DNA from: Rhodocollybia butyracea
Taxonomy: Eukaryota > Basidiomycota > Agaricomycetes > Agaricales > Omphalotaceae
Direction of reading: 5' to 3'
Assembly: GCA_015501585.1 (NCBI GenBank)
Contig: JADNRY010000623.1
Span: 1 to 34,303 of the forward strand
DNA length: 34,303 nucleotides
Part shown: in pieces, positions 11,585-21,705 of the stretch
Layout of the letters: each line of letters opens with the position of its first letter
How positions within the stretch are numbered: the stretch's first letter is position 1
The notes under the pieces: generated by a model
What the model saw: the letters and a program-made list of their open reading frames with translations, nothing else
The model's database searches: none
Told to the model about the DNA's origin: nothing
Program-made: the position numbers and the translations under genes

Positions 11585-12921
11585 TCGGGATTGGTTTTAC
11601 CTAACTGTACACGAGTAGTATAATATTAATATTTATAAGAAATCAGCCGCAACATTTCTTCGTCACTTTGGGTGCAATTCGCCAACGTCAACCACCCTAA
11701 GTCGCACATATTAGGGAGGCTTCTACTAGGTTGGGACTCGTCCCTCGATTGAGGACCGAAGTGCACTTCAGCCCTTTGGATAATGAACTTTTTCATATCG
11801 AACGCAATATCTCAATCCATCATAGCATAATATTCGATAGTGCAGTCCACCGATGTCCGTCACCTCAAGGGGACCACTAAATTTTGTCGAACGTCGAACG
11901 TATCACGGAGCTTGGCGGGCTTCCCGGTGTGTAAGTTGTCTTTCGGCTGGGGATCGAATGCGCTTCATCATCCTCAACCATTTGAATAGTGAATTCTTTC
12001 ACATCCATCATACCATAACAACATCCGAGCCTCTCAGAGGGTACCACCCGTCTTTGTCAGAGTCAGCCGAAGTCTCGTTCTTTTCGTCTTCAGCGAAGAG
12101 ATTGGCCTAACGCATCGATCTGGTATGCTTTGCCTGCCTTACAATGGCGGTCTGAGGCACAATCACGTCCATAGATGATGTATTTCGAAGGTGTGTGAAA
12201 GGCTGTCGTTCAGTCTCGACAGAACACTAACGAAAGGAAGCACACGTTGAGAGAGCCACAGTATATTCTAGAGGCGAAGCTGGGCTTCAGGCGACAGGAG
12301 GATACAAGGTGGTCTTTATACGGGTACGGTAGTTGTAACACATAAGACGATCTCGATAAGGTGCAGTGGCGGTGCAAGAGCACGTGTGAGTATGCACCAT
12401 ACTTACTGTGTGTTGTCAAATCGACAGATACAACACTTTGGGCATAGCGTAATCCCCAAGCGAGCATAGTAATGGTACTAGAGAAAGCGCGATTTTCTAG
12501 ATTGGCGTGATAAAAAAGCAGGCGTGTAAACGATCTCGGATACCTGACCGATTGATGAATATTGCATCAAGTTATGGGCGCTGACATGACCCTTGGCAGA
12601 TATGGCGAGTTCAGCGCAGTTCAGCGCTCGCTGTCCTTGGTTTCTTAGTTTCGATCACGAAGAGAGCTATGTAACGCACCACGAGAAAGGAATATTCGAC
12701 AGCTTCGCGCCGGCTGGGACACAAGACACTTCGTTTGGCTGGAGAGAATCTCTAGGCCCGCCCTAGTGTCGATTTGGCTATGCAACACCGTCGGCGTGCA
12801 TTTTAGTATCCCTCCTCTAGCAAAACGATATCCATTATCCGTCATGTAATAAGTAATATAGACACACTTTAAAACATTACTGCCTTGTACAGGAGATTAA
12901 ACAAAGTTTATAAGCATTCAC
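11585..12921. other. Unassigned interval; its right part matches the 3' flank of A2
   Basis: No supported gene. From about 12755 onward the sequence (GTGTCGATTTGGCTATGCAA and the run before the A1 stop) is closely similar to 15215-15382, the 3' flank of A2, so the tandem duplication includes downstream DNA. Two stretches near 11760-11830 and 11960-12020 look like a weak local duplication (TAATGAACTTTTTCATATC against TAGTGAATTCTTTCACATC). Confidence 0.5.
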
Positions 12922-14126
12922 TCAAACCTCCGGTATTCCAGAGTATGCCGCCGGTAGGTCGCTTGTCGGGCGATATTGTACCGTGGATATTGTATCCTGT
13001 GTCAGATGAGACTGAGGGAAGGTAGTTGGATCGGACGGGTCCTACATGAAGGGATCAGCGTTTGACCGTCAAGCCAGAGAAAAGAAAAGTACTCACATAA
13101 AGTTTCGCTGACGGAGTCGAAACTTGTGATATCATCGGTGTAGGAGTTGCATGCATGTCCATCCCGTCAAGAATCGGCTTACTCGGCTGGGGAGATCGAT
13201 TCTGTCTTCCTCGACGACGATAGAATACCACGCCTACAGCCAAAAGAGAAAGGAGAGCAACTCCTCCAACTACACCACCGGCTATCGGCCCAGCCTCCGA
13301 TTTTTTCTTTGATGAACTAGCAGTGGTTTCGGGGGTATCTAGAGTGCATGTTGTCAGTCTACTTATATCGTACATGGATGAAAATAGAACTCGCCTCCTT
13401 GGGCTACGGCAAGGTCGATATTGAATGTAGCGCCAGGATCCTGGTGGAATTTAAGCATGAACTCAAGGGGAAGATATGCAACATACAGCATAACTCTGAA
13501 AGGCCCAGTGCGGAATCGCGGTCTCAGGCGGCACAGGGTTCGGGTATCTATGAAACTTGTGAATCTCATCAAGATAAAAGGACAAGAGCACGTACTCGGT
13601 GGTGTATACTGTAGAGCAATTCGAAGAATATTCTGACCATCTAAGCAAAAGGTAACATCATTATCGAGTAGGTCAAATAAAGCGTTACTTACGTCAGATA
13701 CACCGCTCCCTGACAAGCTGCACATGCACTTAGAACGCTGTAATACGCAGTGGAACAAGTGCAATTGACCGCACTAAGCACAGGAAGGGTGTATTCCAGT
13801 GCAGCATCCACAGGGGGGATCGTATATACTTTAAGCAGTATCAGATTGCCGTGGGCAAAAAACCAATAGCTAAACACCCACCGTCCTCAGAGGTGCATAC
13901 AGCTCCCAGATAGCCTGCGACCTGACAGGGGCTTTGTCCCAGTGAGTTGGCATTCTGTAAATAAGATAAGGTTTACATGAAAAGGATTATTGTAAGCACT
14001 GATATTCACCAACGGAGACGGAAGTTGGAGGCTACAAGCCGGAACGTTGATGGGCGGAATTGCTTGTACGGGTAACCAGAACAAAGAGGTCGCAAGGGCT
14101 AGTACGAAACCGAGTGGAAGGGGCAT
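12922..14126 (-). CDS. Tandem single-pass membrane protein, copy A1
   Basis: Eight exons (14126-14010, 13954-13882, 13828-13693, 13640-13596, 13547-13487, 13440-13395, 13338-13097, 13041-12922) join in frame to 279 residues. A signal peptide (LGFVLALATSLFWLPVQA) is followed by a Cys-rich ectodomain with SLGQSPCQVAGYLGAVC, NCTCSTAYYSVLSACAACQG, WSEYSSNC and PPETAIPHWAFQSY. A short Thr/Ser stalk leads to one transmembrane segment (GPIAGGVVGGVALLSLLAVG), an RRR stop-transfer and a Pro/Ser-rich tail ending YSGIPEV. I recognise the architecture as a large uncharacterised Agaricomycete family with the CxxCQG and IPHWA signatures; ligand and role are unknown. A plasma-membrane location is inferred. 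Intron 6 (13394-13339) starts with GC, not GT. The other introns are GT-AG, 46-55 bp. Confidence 0.85.
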
Positions 14127-14200
14127 GATGAGTTTGCCGAGCGAATTGTGAGAGCTTCTACAAGAACAAGGTGAGTCCCAGCTAAAAGAGTTTCAGTCTG

Positions 14201-14209
14201 TTTATGTAC
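14201..14209 (-). promoter_or_regulatory. Shared GTACATAAA box upstream of A1
   Basis: On the gene strand GTACATAAA lies 75 bp before the A1 start. The same nonamer sits 77, 80 and 85 bp before A2, C and B2. It is preceded by a TCCGCG-rich block. The position fits a TATA-like core element. Confidence 0.5.
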
Positions 14210-14612
14210 TCCCGAGTCCCGTCACATAGTCGCGGAATTGCGCGGAATCTGAATGATAACTGTTCGAGCAGTGACAGGAGCAGGCTGTTGGACCTGAAGC
14301 TTTGAAGGTTGACGTTGAAGGTCGATGGGCGGAAATCTCTATTCAACCGATGTTAGCAGCCACAGCCGCAAGCAGCCAAGTTGACGGCGTGTCAAAGCGC
14401 GCCCAACTTTTAGCGCCTAGTTACATAACCATACGTCGATGTACCAGGTTCTATCCATCCTATAGCAACGTAAATGCATGCACGACTGCTGATATGGCAA
14501 TATGGACGATGGACGCACTTCCTCACAACATCAACGTCTGCTTACAGAAGACTGAACAAAGTTTTATCTATCAATAATCAGCGTCTCCTTGCCAGTGAAC
14601 TCTTGAGTGAAC

Positions 14613-15107
14613 TCAGATTTCCGCCATCCCGGAATATCCTACTGATGAACCACTCAACGAGCGATAATGTGCCGTGGATACTGTATCCTGCGTCAGAGGA
14701 GACTGAGGGAAGGTACTTGGATCGGATGGATCCTTCACAGACATCAACGTTCGGCAACGGTGACGACCCAGCGTAAAGAAACGTTTACTCACGTAGACTC
14801 TCAAGGCCGGACTTGAACTCGGTATGACAAACGGTGCCGGGACTGTCTGTATAGTGTCCACCGCCTCAAAGATCGGCCCAGGGGATCGATTCTCTCGCCT
14901 TCTGCGACGATAGAATACTGCACCGACAACAAAAAGAGAGACGAAAGCGAGTCCTCTGACTACACCACCTGCTATGGCCCCAGCCTCCAATCTTCCTCCT
15001 TTACTCGATGGAGTGGGGGTGGATGTATCAGAAGCGACAGATCCTGTTACTGTTGATACTGTTGGAAGCGTGATGGACCTACGGATTCGGGAAGATCTAA
15101 AGAGTAT
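14613..15107 (-). pseudogene. Truncated paralogue B1 (3' third only)
   Basis: Only the last part of a B-type gene remains. It has the stalk exon (VSTVTGS-like text), AGAIAGGVVRGLAFVSLFVVGA as the transmembrane segment, RRRRR, the Pro/Ser tail, a GTGAGT-AAG intron near 14794-14738 and the final exon ending YSGMAEI with stop at 14613. Compared with B2, the stalk lacks 4 bases after GGTCCATC (near 15083), which breaks the frame. Everything upstream (signal peptide, Cys-rich ectodomain, promoter) is absent: about 100 bp of unrelated sequence separates this relic from the 3' flank of A2. It is a remnant created by a deletion after the A+B duplication. Confidence 0.8.
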
Positions 15108-15382
15108 GTTTTTTATCTACGTGTACATAGGATAAAGTACCTAGTTGCAAAACTACTGAGCATATACTCTAACAAACTATCTACATATGCTGAAGAAGGT
15201 AGTCAAGCTTCCTTTAGTGTCGACTTGACTGTGCAATACCGTCGGCGTGCGCTTTGGTATCCCTCTAGCAAAACAATATCCATTATCCGTAATGTTGTAC
15301 AACAGCTGATATAGTAATATAGATACACTTTAAAACATCACTGTCTTGTACAGGAGATTAAACAAAGTCTATAAGTGTTCGG

Positions 15383-16580
15383 TCAAACCTCCGCTATTCC
15401 AGAGTATACCGCCGGTACGTCGCTTGTCGGGCGATATTGTACCGTGGACATTGTATCCTGCGTCAGATAAGACTGAGGGAAAGTACTTGAATCGGACGGG
15501 TCCTACATGAAGAGATCAGCGTTTGACCGTCAAGCCAGAGAAAAGAAAAGTACTCACATAAAGTTTCGTTGGCGAACTTGAAACTTGCGACAGCATCGGT
15601 GTTGGAGCTGCCTGCATGTCCACCCCATCAAGAATCGGCTTACTCGGCTGGGGAGATCGATTCTGTCGTCCTCGACGACGATAGAATACCACACCTACAG
15701 CCAAAAGAGAAAGGAAAGCAACTCCTCCAACTACACCACCGACTATCGGCCCAACCTCCGATTTTTTCTTTGATGAACCAGGGGCAGTGGTTTCGGGGGT
15801 ATCTAAAGTGCATGTTGTCAGACGTACATGGATGAAAATAGAACTCACCTCCTTGGGCTACGGCAAGGTCGATATTGAATGTAGCGCCCGGTTCCTGGTG
15901 GAATGTAAACATGAACTCACTGCAGGGAAGATATGCAACATACAACATAACTCTGAAATGCCCAGTGCGGAATCGCGGTCTCAGGTGGCACAGGGTCTGG
16001 GTAACTGTAAAACTTGTAAATCTCCTCAAGATAAAAGGAGAAGAGCACGCACCCGGTGTATACTGTAGAGCAATTCGAAGAATATGCTGACCATCTAAGC
16101 AAAAGATAGTTTATCGAGTAAGTCAAATAAAGTCGAACGTTACTTACATCCGATGCACCGCTCCCTGACAAGCTGCACATGCACTTAGAAGGCTGTAGTA
16201 CACATTGGAGCAAGTGCAACTATCCGCATTAGTCGCAGGGAGGAAGTATTCCAGCGCAGCGTCCACAGGGGAGATCGTAAATACTTTAAGTAATATCAGA
16301 TTGCCGTGGGCAAGAACCAAGAACTAAACACCCACTGCCCGCAGAGGTGCATACAGCTCCCAGATAGCCTGCGACCTGACAGGGGCTTTGTCCCAGCGAG
16401 TTGGCATTCTGTATATAAGATAAGGTTTACATGAAAAGGACTATTGCAAGCACTAATATTCACCAACGGAGACGGAAGTTGGAAGGTACAAGCCGGAACA
16501 TTGATGGGCGCAATCGCTTGTACGGGTGACCAGAACAAAGAGGTCGCAAGGGCTAGTATGAAACCGAGTGGAAGGGACAT
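15383..16580 (-). CDS. Tandem single-pass membrane protein, copy A2
   Basis: Nearest relative of A1, with the same eight-exon plan. Signal peptide LGFILALATSLFWSPVQA; ectodomain with SLGQSPCQVAGYLGAVC, SCTCSNVYYSLLSACAACQG, WSAYSSNC, PPETAIPHWAFQSY; transmembrane segment GPIVGGVVGGVAFLSLLAVG; RRRGRQNRSPQPSKPILDGV tail; final exon starting DPSDSSTFPQ and ending YSGIAEV (stop 15383-15385). Intron 6 here has a normal GTGAGT donor, unlike A1. The last intron ends at TGTAG before GACCCGTCC. All joins I traced keep the frame. Function unknown; probably a cell-surface protein. The cytoplasmic tails of A1 and A2 are nearly identical over their first 20 residues, while the ectodomains carry more changes. 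Confidence 0.83.
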
Positions 16581-16656
16581 GATGAGCTTCCCGAGTCAAT
16601 TGTGAGAGCTTCTGCAACTGAACAAGGTGAGTCCCAGCTGAAAGAGTTTCAGTTTG

Positions 16657-16665
16657 TTTATGTAC
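16657..16665 (-). promoter_or_regulatory. Shared GTACATAAA box upstream of A2
   Basis: The nonamer lies 77 bp before the A2 start and is followed upstream by the same CGCGGA-rich block as in A1 (plus strand: TCGCGGATTTGCGCGGAATC). Confidence 0.5.
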
Positions 16666-17111
16666 TCCCGAGTCCCTTGACATAATCGCGGATTTGCGCG
16701 GAATCTGAATGATAGTTGTTCGAGCAGCTGGACCTGTTGAAGGTTGAAGGACGATGGATGGATATTTCTATTCAACCACTCATCACCTGTCTAGCTTGAG
16801 TCTAGCTATGTTAGCAGCCATAGCCACTTTGAAATGGTGCCAAGTTGATGGTGGGTGTACAAGGTTCTGTCCTAGGTCCAAGTTGAAGTTGGGTCAAAGC
16901 GCGCTCAACTTTTAGCGCCAAGTTAGTTACATAATCTTATTCTCTGTGCTCTTCCGAAGTCTTCGTCGAGGTACCATCCAATCCTTTAGCAACACACACG
17001 ACTGCTAGCGAATAGCGATATGGACGCACTTCCCTGGAAAATCAGTGTCTGCCTACAGAAGACTGAACAAAGCTTTATCTATCACTAATCAGCGTCTCCT
17101 TGCCAGTGAAC

Positions 17112-18374
17112 TCAGATTTCCGCCATCCCGGAATATCCCACTGATGAACCACTCAACGAGCGATAATGCGCCGTGGATACTGTATCCTGCATCAGAGGAG
17201 ACTGAGGGAAGGTACTTGGATCGGATGGGTCCTGCACACACATCAACATTTAGCAACCCAGCGAAAAGAAAAGGTTACTCACGTAGACTCTCGGAGGTGG
17301 ACTCGAACTCGGTATCATAAAGGGTGTGGGAACTGTCTGCATGGTGTCCACCCCATCAAGGATCGGTCCGGGGAATCGATTATCTCGTCTTCGGCGACGG
17401 TAGAATACTGCACCGATAACCAAAAGAGAGACGAAAGCGAGTCCTCCGACCACACCACCTGCTATGGCCCCAGCCTTCGAGCTTCCTCCTTTACTCGATG
17501 GAGTAGGGGTGGATGTACCGGAAGCGCCCAATCCTGTTACTGTTGATACTATTGGAAGCGTACTTGAAGGGCCTACGGATTCGGGAAGATCTAAAGAGTA
17601 TGTTTTTGATCTATGTGGCTGTGTTTGGGTGAAAATAGAACTCACCTCCTTGGACTGCGGCAAGGGTGACATTAAAGGTAGCGTCAGCACCCTGTTGGAC
17701 TTTAAGCATGAATTCTAAGGGAGAGTATGCAACATACAGAATAGCTCTGAAATGCCCAGTTTGGGATCGCGGTGCCAGCTGGCACAGGGTTCGGGTACCT
17801 GTAAGTCTGTAAACCTCGTGGATCTCATAAAGCCAAGATAACAAGGTAACGCACACAGAATCGAAGACTGTGGAGCAATTCGAAGACCATGCTGGCCATC
17901 TAAGCAGGAGGTATTAGTATCGATATCGAGTAAGTCGACTATCGCTCACGTTAGATATCCCGCTCCTTGACAACTTGCACATGCACTCAAAGCGCTGTAA
18001 AACACGGTCGAACAAGTGCAATTATTGTCTAGTAGACCTATTGCATTGGAGTACACCTGTGTAGCGAGGATGCTGGGAATGGAATATGCTTTGAGCGTAT
18101 TAGAACGCCGCGAACAGTAAACGAAGAGCTAAAGACACACTGGGCGCGCATACAATTCCCAAGTACCCTGCGACTTGACAGGCACTTTGTCCTAGAGAGT
18201 TGACAGGCTACGCAAGGGAATAAGATTTAAATAGATAGCGTCATTGTAAACACTACTCGCTAACGCAAACTGTGGGTTACAAGCTGGCACATTTATGTTC
18301 GGTATCACTGCTCCTACGGGCGACCAGAAGAAAAAGGGCGCGAAGACCAGTATTAAATCGAATGGAAAGGGCAT
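17112..18374 (-). CDS. Tandem single-pass membrane protein, copy B2
   Basis: ATG at 18374-18372 opens MPFPFDLILVFAPFFFWSP (signal peptide). The ectodomain keeps QSACQVAGYLGIVCAP, NCTCSTVFYSALSACASCQG, SSNCSTVFDS, PAGTAIPNWAFQSYS. The stalk is longer than in the A genes and Ser/Thr/Gly-rich (VSTVTGLGASGTSTPTPSS). The transmembrane segment is AGAIAGGVVGGLAFVSLLVI, followed by RRRRR and a tail ending YSGMAEI (stop 17112-17114). The intron 6 donor is GTGAGT. The first intron is the only uncertain join: a GTTTAC donor after ALASS gives the expected frame to PVNSLGQSAC. Family and role are as for A1; the NWA in place of HWA and the long stalk set the B type apart. B1 is its truncated twin. Confidence 0.8.
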
Positions 18375-18458
18375 GGTGGGTTTCCAATTCGAGTGTAGTG
18401 TGAGAACTTCCTCAAGGGCAAGGCAAGGTAAGGAGGACAAGCTGATCTGGCCAGTCTG

Positions 18459-18467
18459 TTTATGTAC
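18459..18467 (-). promoter_or_regulatory. Shared GTACATAAA box upstream of B2
   Basis: The nonamer is 85 bp before the B2 start. The TCGCGGA block is kept nearby (plus strand ATGTCGCGGAGAG). Confidence 0.45.
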
Positions 18468-18883
18468 CTGCACATGTCGCGGAGAGAGGGCCGAGCACGC
18501 TGTCATATATACATACATACATGAAGCTCGACAGCCCCGATTTTATAGAGCTAGCTGCCACCACCGACAGATGTCCTTTCAGCGCTTGTTTAATACATAT
18601 AAATTTCTTGGCTTCACAGCCAGTGAAGATTGAGTGGAGACGTGAAGATGAATGGTTCGGGAACGAATGGACTAACTCTGATTGTACACCATATAAGTAT
18701 AGTCCGACGATCGTCTTCAGCCTTCTTCAACCAGCTTCAGCCTTAATTATCGGAACATACTACATGGATCTGTTTATCTCCGTTACTGATCTCCACGATT
18801 TGGATGAATTGGATGGTTGAAGGAGGTTGAAGGGTACATACAGGTACTTACAGAGTATGGAAAGTACCTTTCTTTTGATGTTA

Positions 18884-19210
18884 ATCCGATCATCCCTCCA
18901 GCTGTCCCTAGCTCTGATTTGGTATAAATATGCTTGATCCAGAGGTGACTGCCCTTGACCGCCTCACGTTTCGCAGGTATGTATACTGGCCACCTCACCA
19001 GTCCCAGCAGAGACACACGTCAGGTTAGCACGGATTACGAGTCGTCCACCGGTGTCACTGGTATCTCGAGTCTAACTGTTGTACCACTCTATCTGGGGGG
19101 CCAATCCATACGTTTTTGATACCGTTCTTATGAACACCATTCACGGTGCTCCTTGTAATAGTAATGACGATTCTTTGTGTCAACAAATTCAGAAGGTGGC
19201 TGGCTGCTGT
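18884..19210 (+). pseudogene. Relic of the ER-type membrane protein gene
   Basis: This stretch is a degraded copy of 21328-21640, the last exon of the intact gene at 20872-21676. Matching pieces in order include GGTATAAATATGCTTGATCC against GGTATAAGTATTCTTAATCC, CGTTTCGCAG, CCACCTCACCAGTCCCAGC against CCACCAGCCCCAGC, ACGAGTCGTCCACCGGTGTC against ACGCGTCGTCGATACCGGTG, CTCTATCTGGGG, and ATACCGTTCTTATGAAC against ATACCGTTCATATGGAC. The reading frame is broken. Its position between B2 and C suggests it was copied together with an array gene. Confidence 0.75.
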
Positions 19211-19351
19211 CGGGTCAAGGTTGTCGATGTTTTTGGCCACAGGTACGATTTTTGCAGATCATTTTCATTGCGGACTGGTGATATGATAACGACAGAACAT
19301 CAGCGTCTGTTTATAGGACATAAAATGTTGACTAGAAGCTTCCATTCAGGT

Positions 19352-20602
19352 TCAGACTTCTGCATTTCCTGAGTATCCCGCGGTAGAATCACTCAACGAG
19401 CGATAGTGTACCGAGGATGTGTTCTGCGACAGATGAGACTGAGGGAAGGTGCTTGGGTCAGACGGGTTCTGCAAAGACATTAACATTCGACCGTCAATTA
19501 ACACAGCGAAAAGAAAAGTCTACTCACGTAGAGTTTCAAAGGCGGAGTCGAACTCGAACTCGGTAAGACAAATGGTGTCGGGGTTGCCATCTGCATGTCC
19601 GCCCCGTCAAGTATGGGCTCGGAGGATCGATTGTCTTGTCTTCGGCGACGATAGAATACCACACCGACAGCCAAGAGAGAGATGAAAGCAAGTCCTCCGA
19701 CTACTCCACCTGCTATCGCCCCGGCCTCCGATTTTCCTCCACTGCTTGAAGTAGGTGCGGGTGTATTGGAAGCCCCAAATCCTGACGTTGAAGATGTGCT
19801 CGAAGGGGCTACGGATTCGGGGGAATCTAAAGAGTATGTTATTCGTCTACGTTAATCTGCAGGGGGATGAAGATAGAACTCGCCTCCTTGAGCTAAGGAA
19901 ACGTTGACATTGAATGTAGCGCCAGGAGCCTCGTGGACTCTAAGCATGAATTCAAAGGGAGAATATGCAACGTACATTATAGCTCTGGAATGCCCAGTGT
20001 GGAATTGCGGTCTGAGGCGGAACAGGGTTTGGGTAACTGTATGGCTTGTAAGCCTCATGAAGATAAAAGGACAAGAGCACGCACTTGGTGGTGTATACTG
20101 TAGAGCAATTCGAAGAATATTCTGACCATCTGAGGAGGCGGGGTTAGTAGCATCAACGCTTTGATACAATGGAGTCATCGCTCACGTTAGAGATCCCGCT
20201 CCTTGACAGGCTGCACATGCACTTATAACGCTATAATACACAGTTGAACAAGTGCAATTATTAGCAAGAGTGTTACTGTAACTGAATCCAGCTACGATAG
20301 GATCGATTCCAAAACCTTTGAACAGTATCAGATCGCATTAAACAGAAAGCCAAGAACTAAAGACATACTCCCATTGTTGCATACAGCTCCCAAGTACCCA
20401 GCGACTTGACAGGGACTTTGGTTTAACGAGTTGACAGACTAGGCAGCGAAACTTTAGTTCAATAGAAAGAAGTCGCGCTGATACTAACAGCTAATGGAAA
20501 CCCTGGCATGTTACAAGCCGGAACATTTATAGTCGCTGCTCGTACAGGCAACCACAACGAAGAGGTCGCAAGGGCCAGTATGAGACGGAATGGAAAGGAC
20601 AT
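19352..20602 (-). CDS. Tandem single-pass membrane protein, copy C
   Basis: ATG at 20602-20600 opens MSFPFRLILALATSSLWLPV. The ectodomain keeps QSPCQVAGYLGAVC, NCTCSTVYYSVISACAACQG, PPQTAIPHWAFQSY and GATFNVNVSLAQG. The stalk is B-like (SPESVAPSSTSS). The transmembrane segment is AGAIAGGVVGGLAFISLLAV, then RRRR and a Pro/Ser tail, with a last exon starting NPSDPSTFPQ and ending YSGNAEV (stop 19352-19354). Copy C combines an A-like ectodomain (HWAFQSY) with a B-like stalk and membrane segment, so it may be close to the ancestor or a recombinant. Intron 6 starts with GC (19883-19882), as in A1. It is the copy nearest the ER-type gene. Function is unknown. Confidence 0.82.
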
Positions 20603-20681
20603 GATGGTTTTTTTTTCCGAGCTGGTTTGTGAGAGCTTCCTCGAGGGCAAGATGAGGACCAGCTGATCTAGTGCCAGTCCA

Positions 20682-20690
20682 TTTATGTAC
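20682..20690 (-). promoter_or_regulatory. Shared GTACATAAA box upstream of C
   Basis: The nonamer lies 80 bp before the C start, with TTCGCGGAATCTGATGAT just upstream on the plus strand, as in A1 and A2. Confidence 0.5.
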
Positions 20691-20871
20691 CCCCACTGTT
20701 CGCGGAATCTGATGATCTTTGAGCAAGCTGTCCGACCTGGAGGAAGAAAGTCGGCGAGTTCTATTCAACAATCCACATGCTCCAGCTAGCCGGCTGCAGC
20801 CGTGGGTGGTGAATGTATTCAAGGTCAAAGCGCGCCTATCTATTTAATATATCAATTCCAGCGCTTATTTC

Positions 20872-21676
20872 ATGTTTGCTCTTCTTCGTATCTTCTTTCT
20901 TTTCTTACTCTTCGTGTCATATGCCTTTGCCAACACCGAGATCGTCAACTTTGACGCTTCGGAACAGATAAATGCCAGGATAACCAATGAAGATGAATGG
21001 TCTGTGAACTAATCTGCCTTTCCTGGTCAACCTTTGTGATTTTCGTAGGCCCACGATAAATCCGTCAACCAACCAAACAGTCTTTACCGTCACGCCAGCT
21101 CCTCTCGGGGCACACATGAACGCCGTATGTGCTTCTCCTCAAGATCTTCTTTCGAAAACACCCAACTGCGTACATGAAGTTTGGATAAAACTGGATTTGG
21201 ATGAATCGGAGTGGAAAGAGTATCGAAAGTTTACGCTGAGGGTGTCATGGCCTGGATCAGTGAGTAGCTTGATTTGATGCATTGTCATCTCGATGCTAAT
21301 TCGTTTATTATCATTCTAGTCCCCAGCAGATTTCGGTATAAGTATTCTTAATCCAGAAGCGACTGCTGCGCGTTTCGCAGGCTCACTAGCCGCCCCACCA
21401 GCCCCAGCCATGACACGCGTCAAATTCGCTCGAATACGCGTCGTCGATACCGGTGTTATCTCGCACACGTCTGGTCTACTCGAAGTTCGCCCTGTTTCCT
21501 TCATTGTTATTGTCGAACCGCTCTATCTGGGGTTAATCCCTGCTTCCTTAATACCGTTCATATGGACTTTAATCCCGGTCGTGCTCGTAGCGGCACTGAT
21601 GGTTCCTTATATTCACACGTACCTGCAGAAAGTCGCTGAACGAGCAAAGAGGGAGAAAGTTGGGAAAAAGGATTAG
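20872..21676 (+). CDS. Conserved type I membrane protein, probably ER
   Basis: Exons 20872-20999, 21049-21259 and 21320-21676 join in frame to 231 residues. A strong signal peptide (LLRIFFLFLLFVSYAFA) is followed by a lumenal domain with APLGAHMNAVCASPQ, CVHEVWIKLDLDESEWKEY, FTLRVSWPGS and VKFARIRVVDTGV. One transmembrane segment follows (SLIPFIWTLIPVVLVAALMV) and a Lys/Arg-rich cytosolic tail ending KKD, with lysine at -3 as in dilysine-type ER retrieval signals. I do not recognise a named family. A role in ER glycoprotein or GPI biology is only a guess from topology. A TATA-like TATTTAATATAT lies about 30 bp upstream of the ATG. The stop is 29 bp from the convergent mannosidase stop. The first donor is GTCTGT, which is unusual but gives the only in-frame join. 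Confidence 0.72.
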
Positions 21677-21705
21677 ATTCCGTCCGTACTACATGAATAA
21701 TTATA

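Larger units (their letters stand above)
12755..15107. repeat. Left copy of the duplicated A+B two-gene unit
   Basis: This stretch, holding A1 and the 3' part of B1, is matched in order by 15215-18374, which holds A2 and B2. Similarity covers the 3' flanks, coding parts, introns and upstream DNA of the A genes, and the 3' flank of the B genes (TGAACAAAGTTTTATCTATC near 14560 against 17070). The left copy is shorter because most of B1 is missing. Confidence 0.8.
15215..18374. repeat. Right copy of the duplicated A+B two-gene unit
   Basis: Holds A2 and B2 and matches 12755-15107 in the same order. The boundaries are approximate. This copy keeps the full-length B gene. Confidence 0.75.

Noticed and set aside
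11760..12030. Local diverged duplication as a transposon footprint
   Set aside because: Only short, imperfect matches, with no terminal repeats or target duplication.
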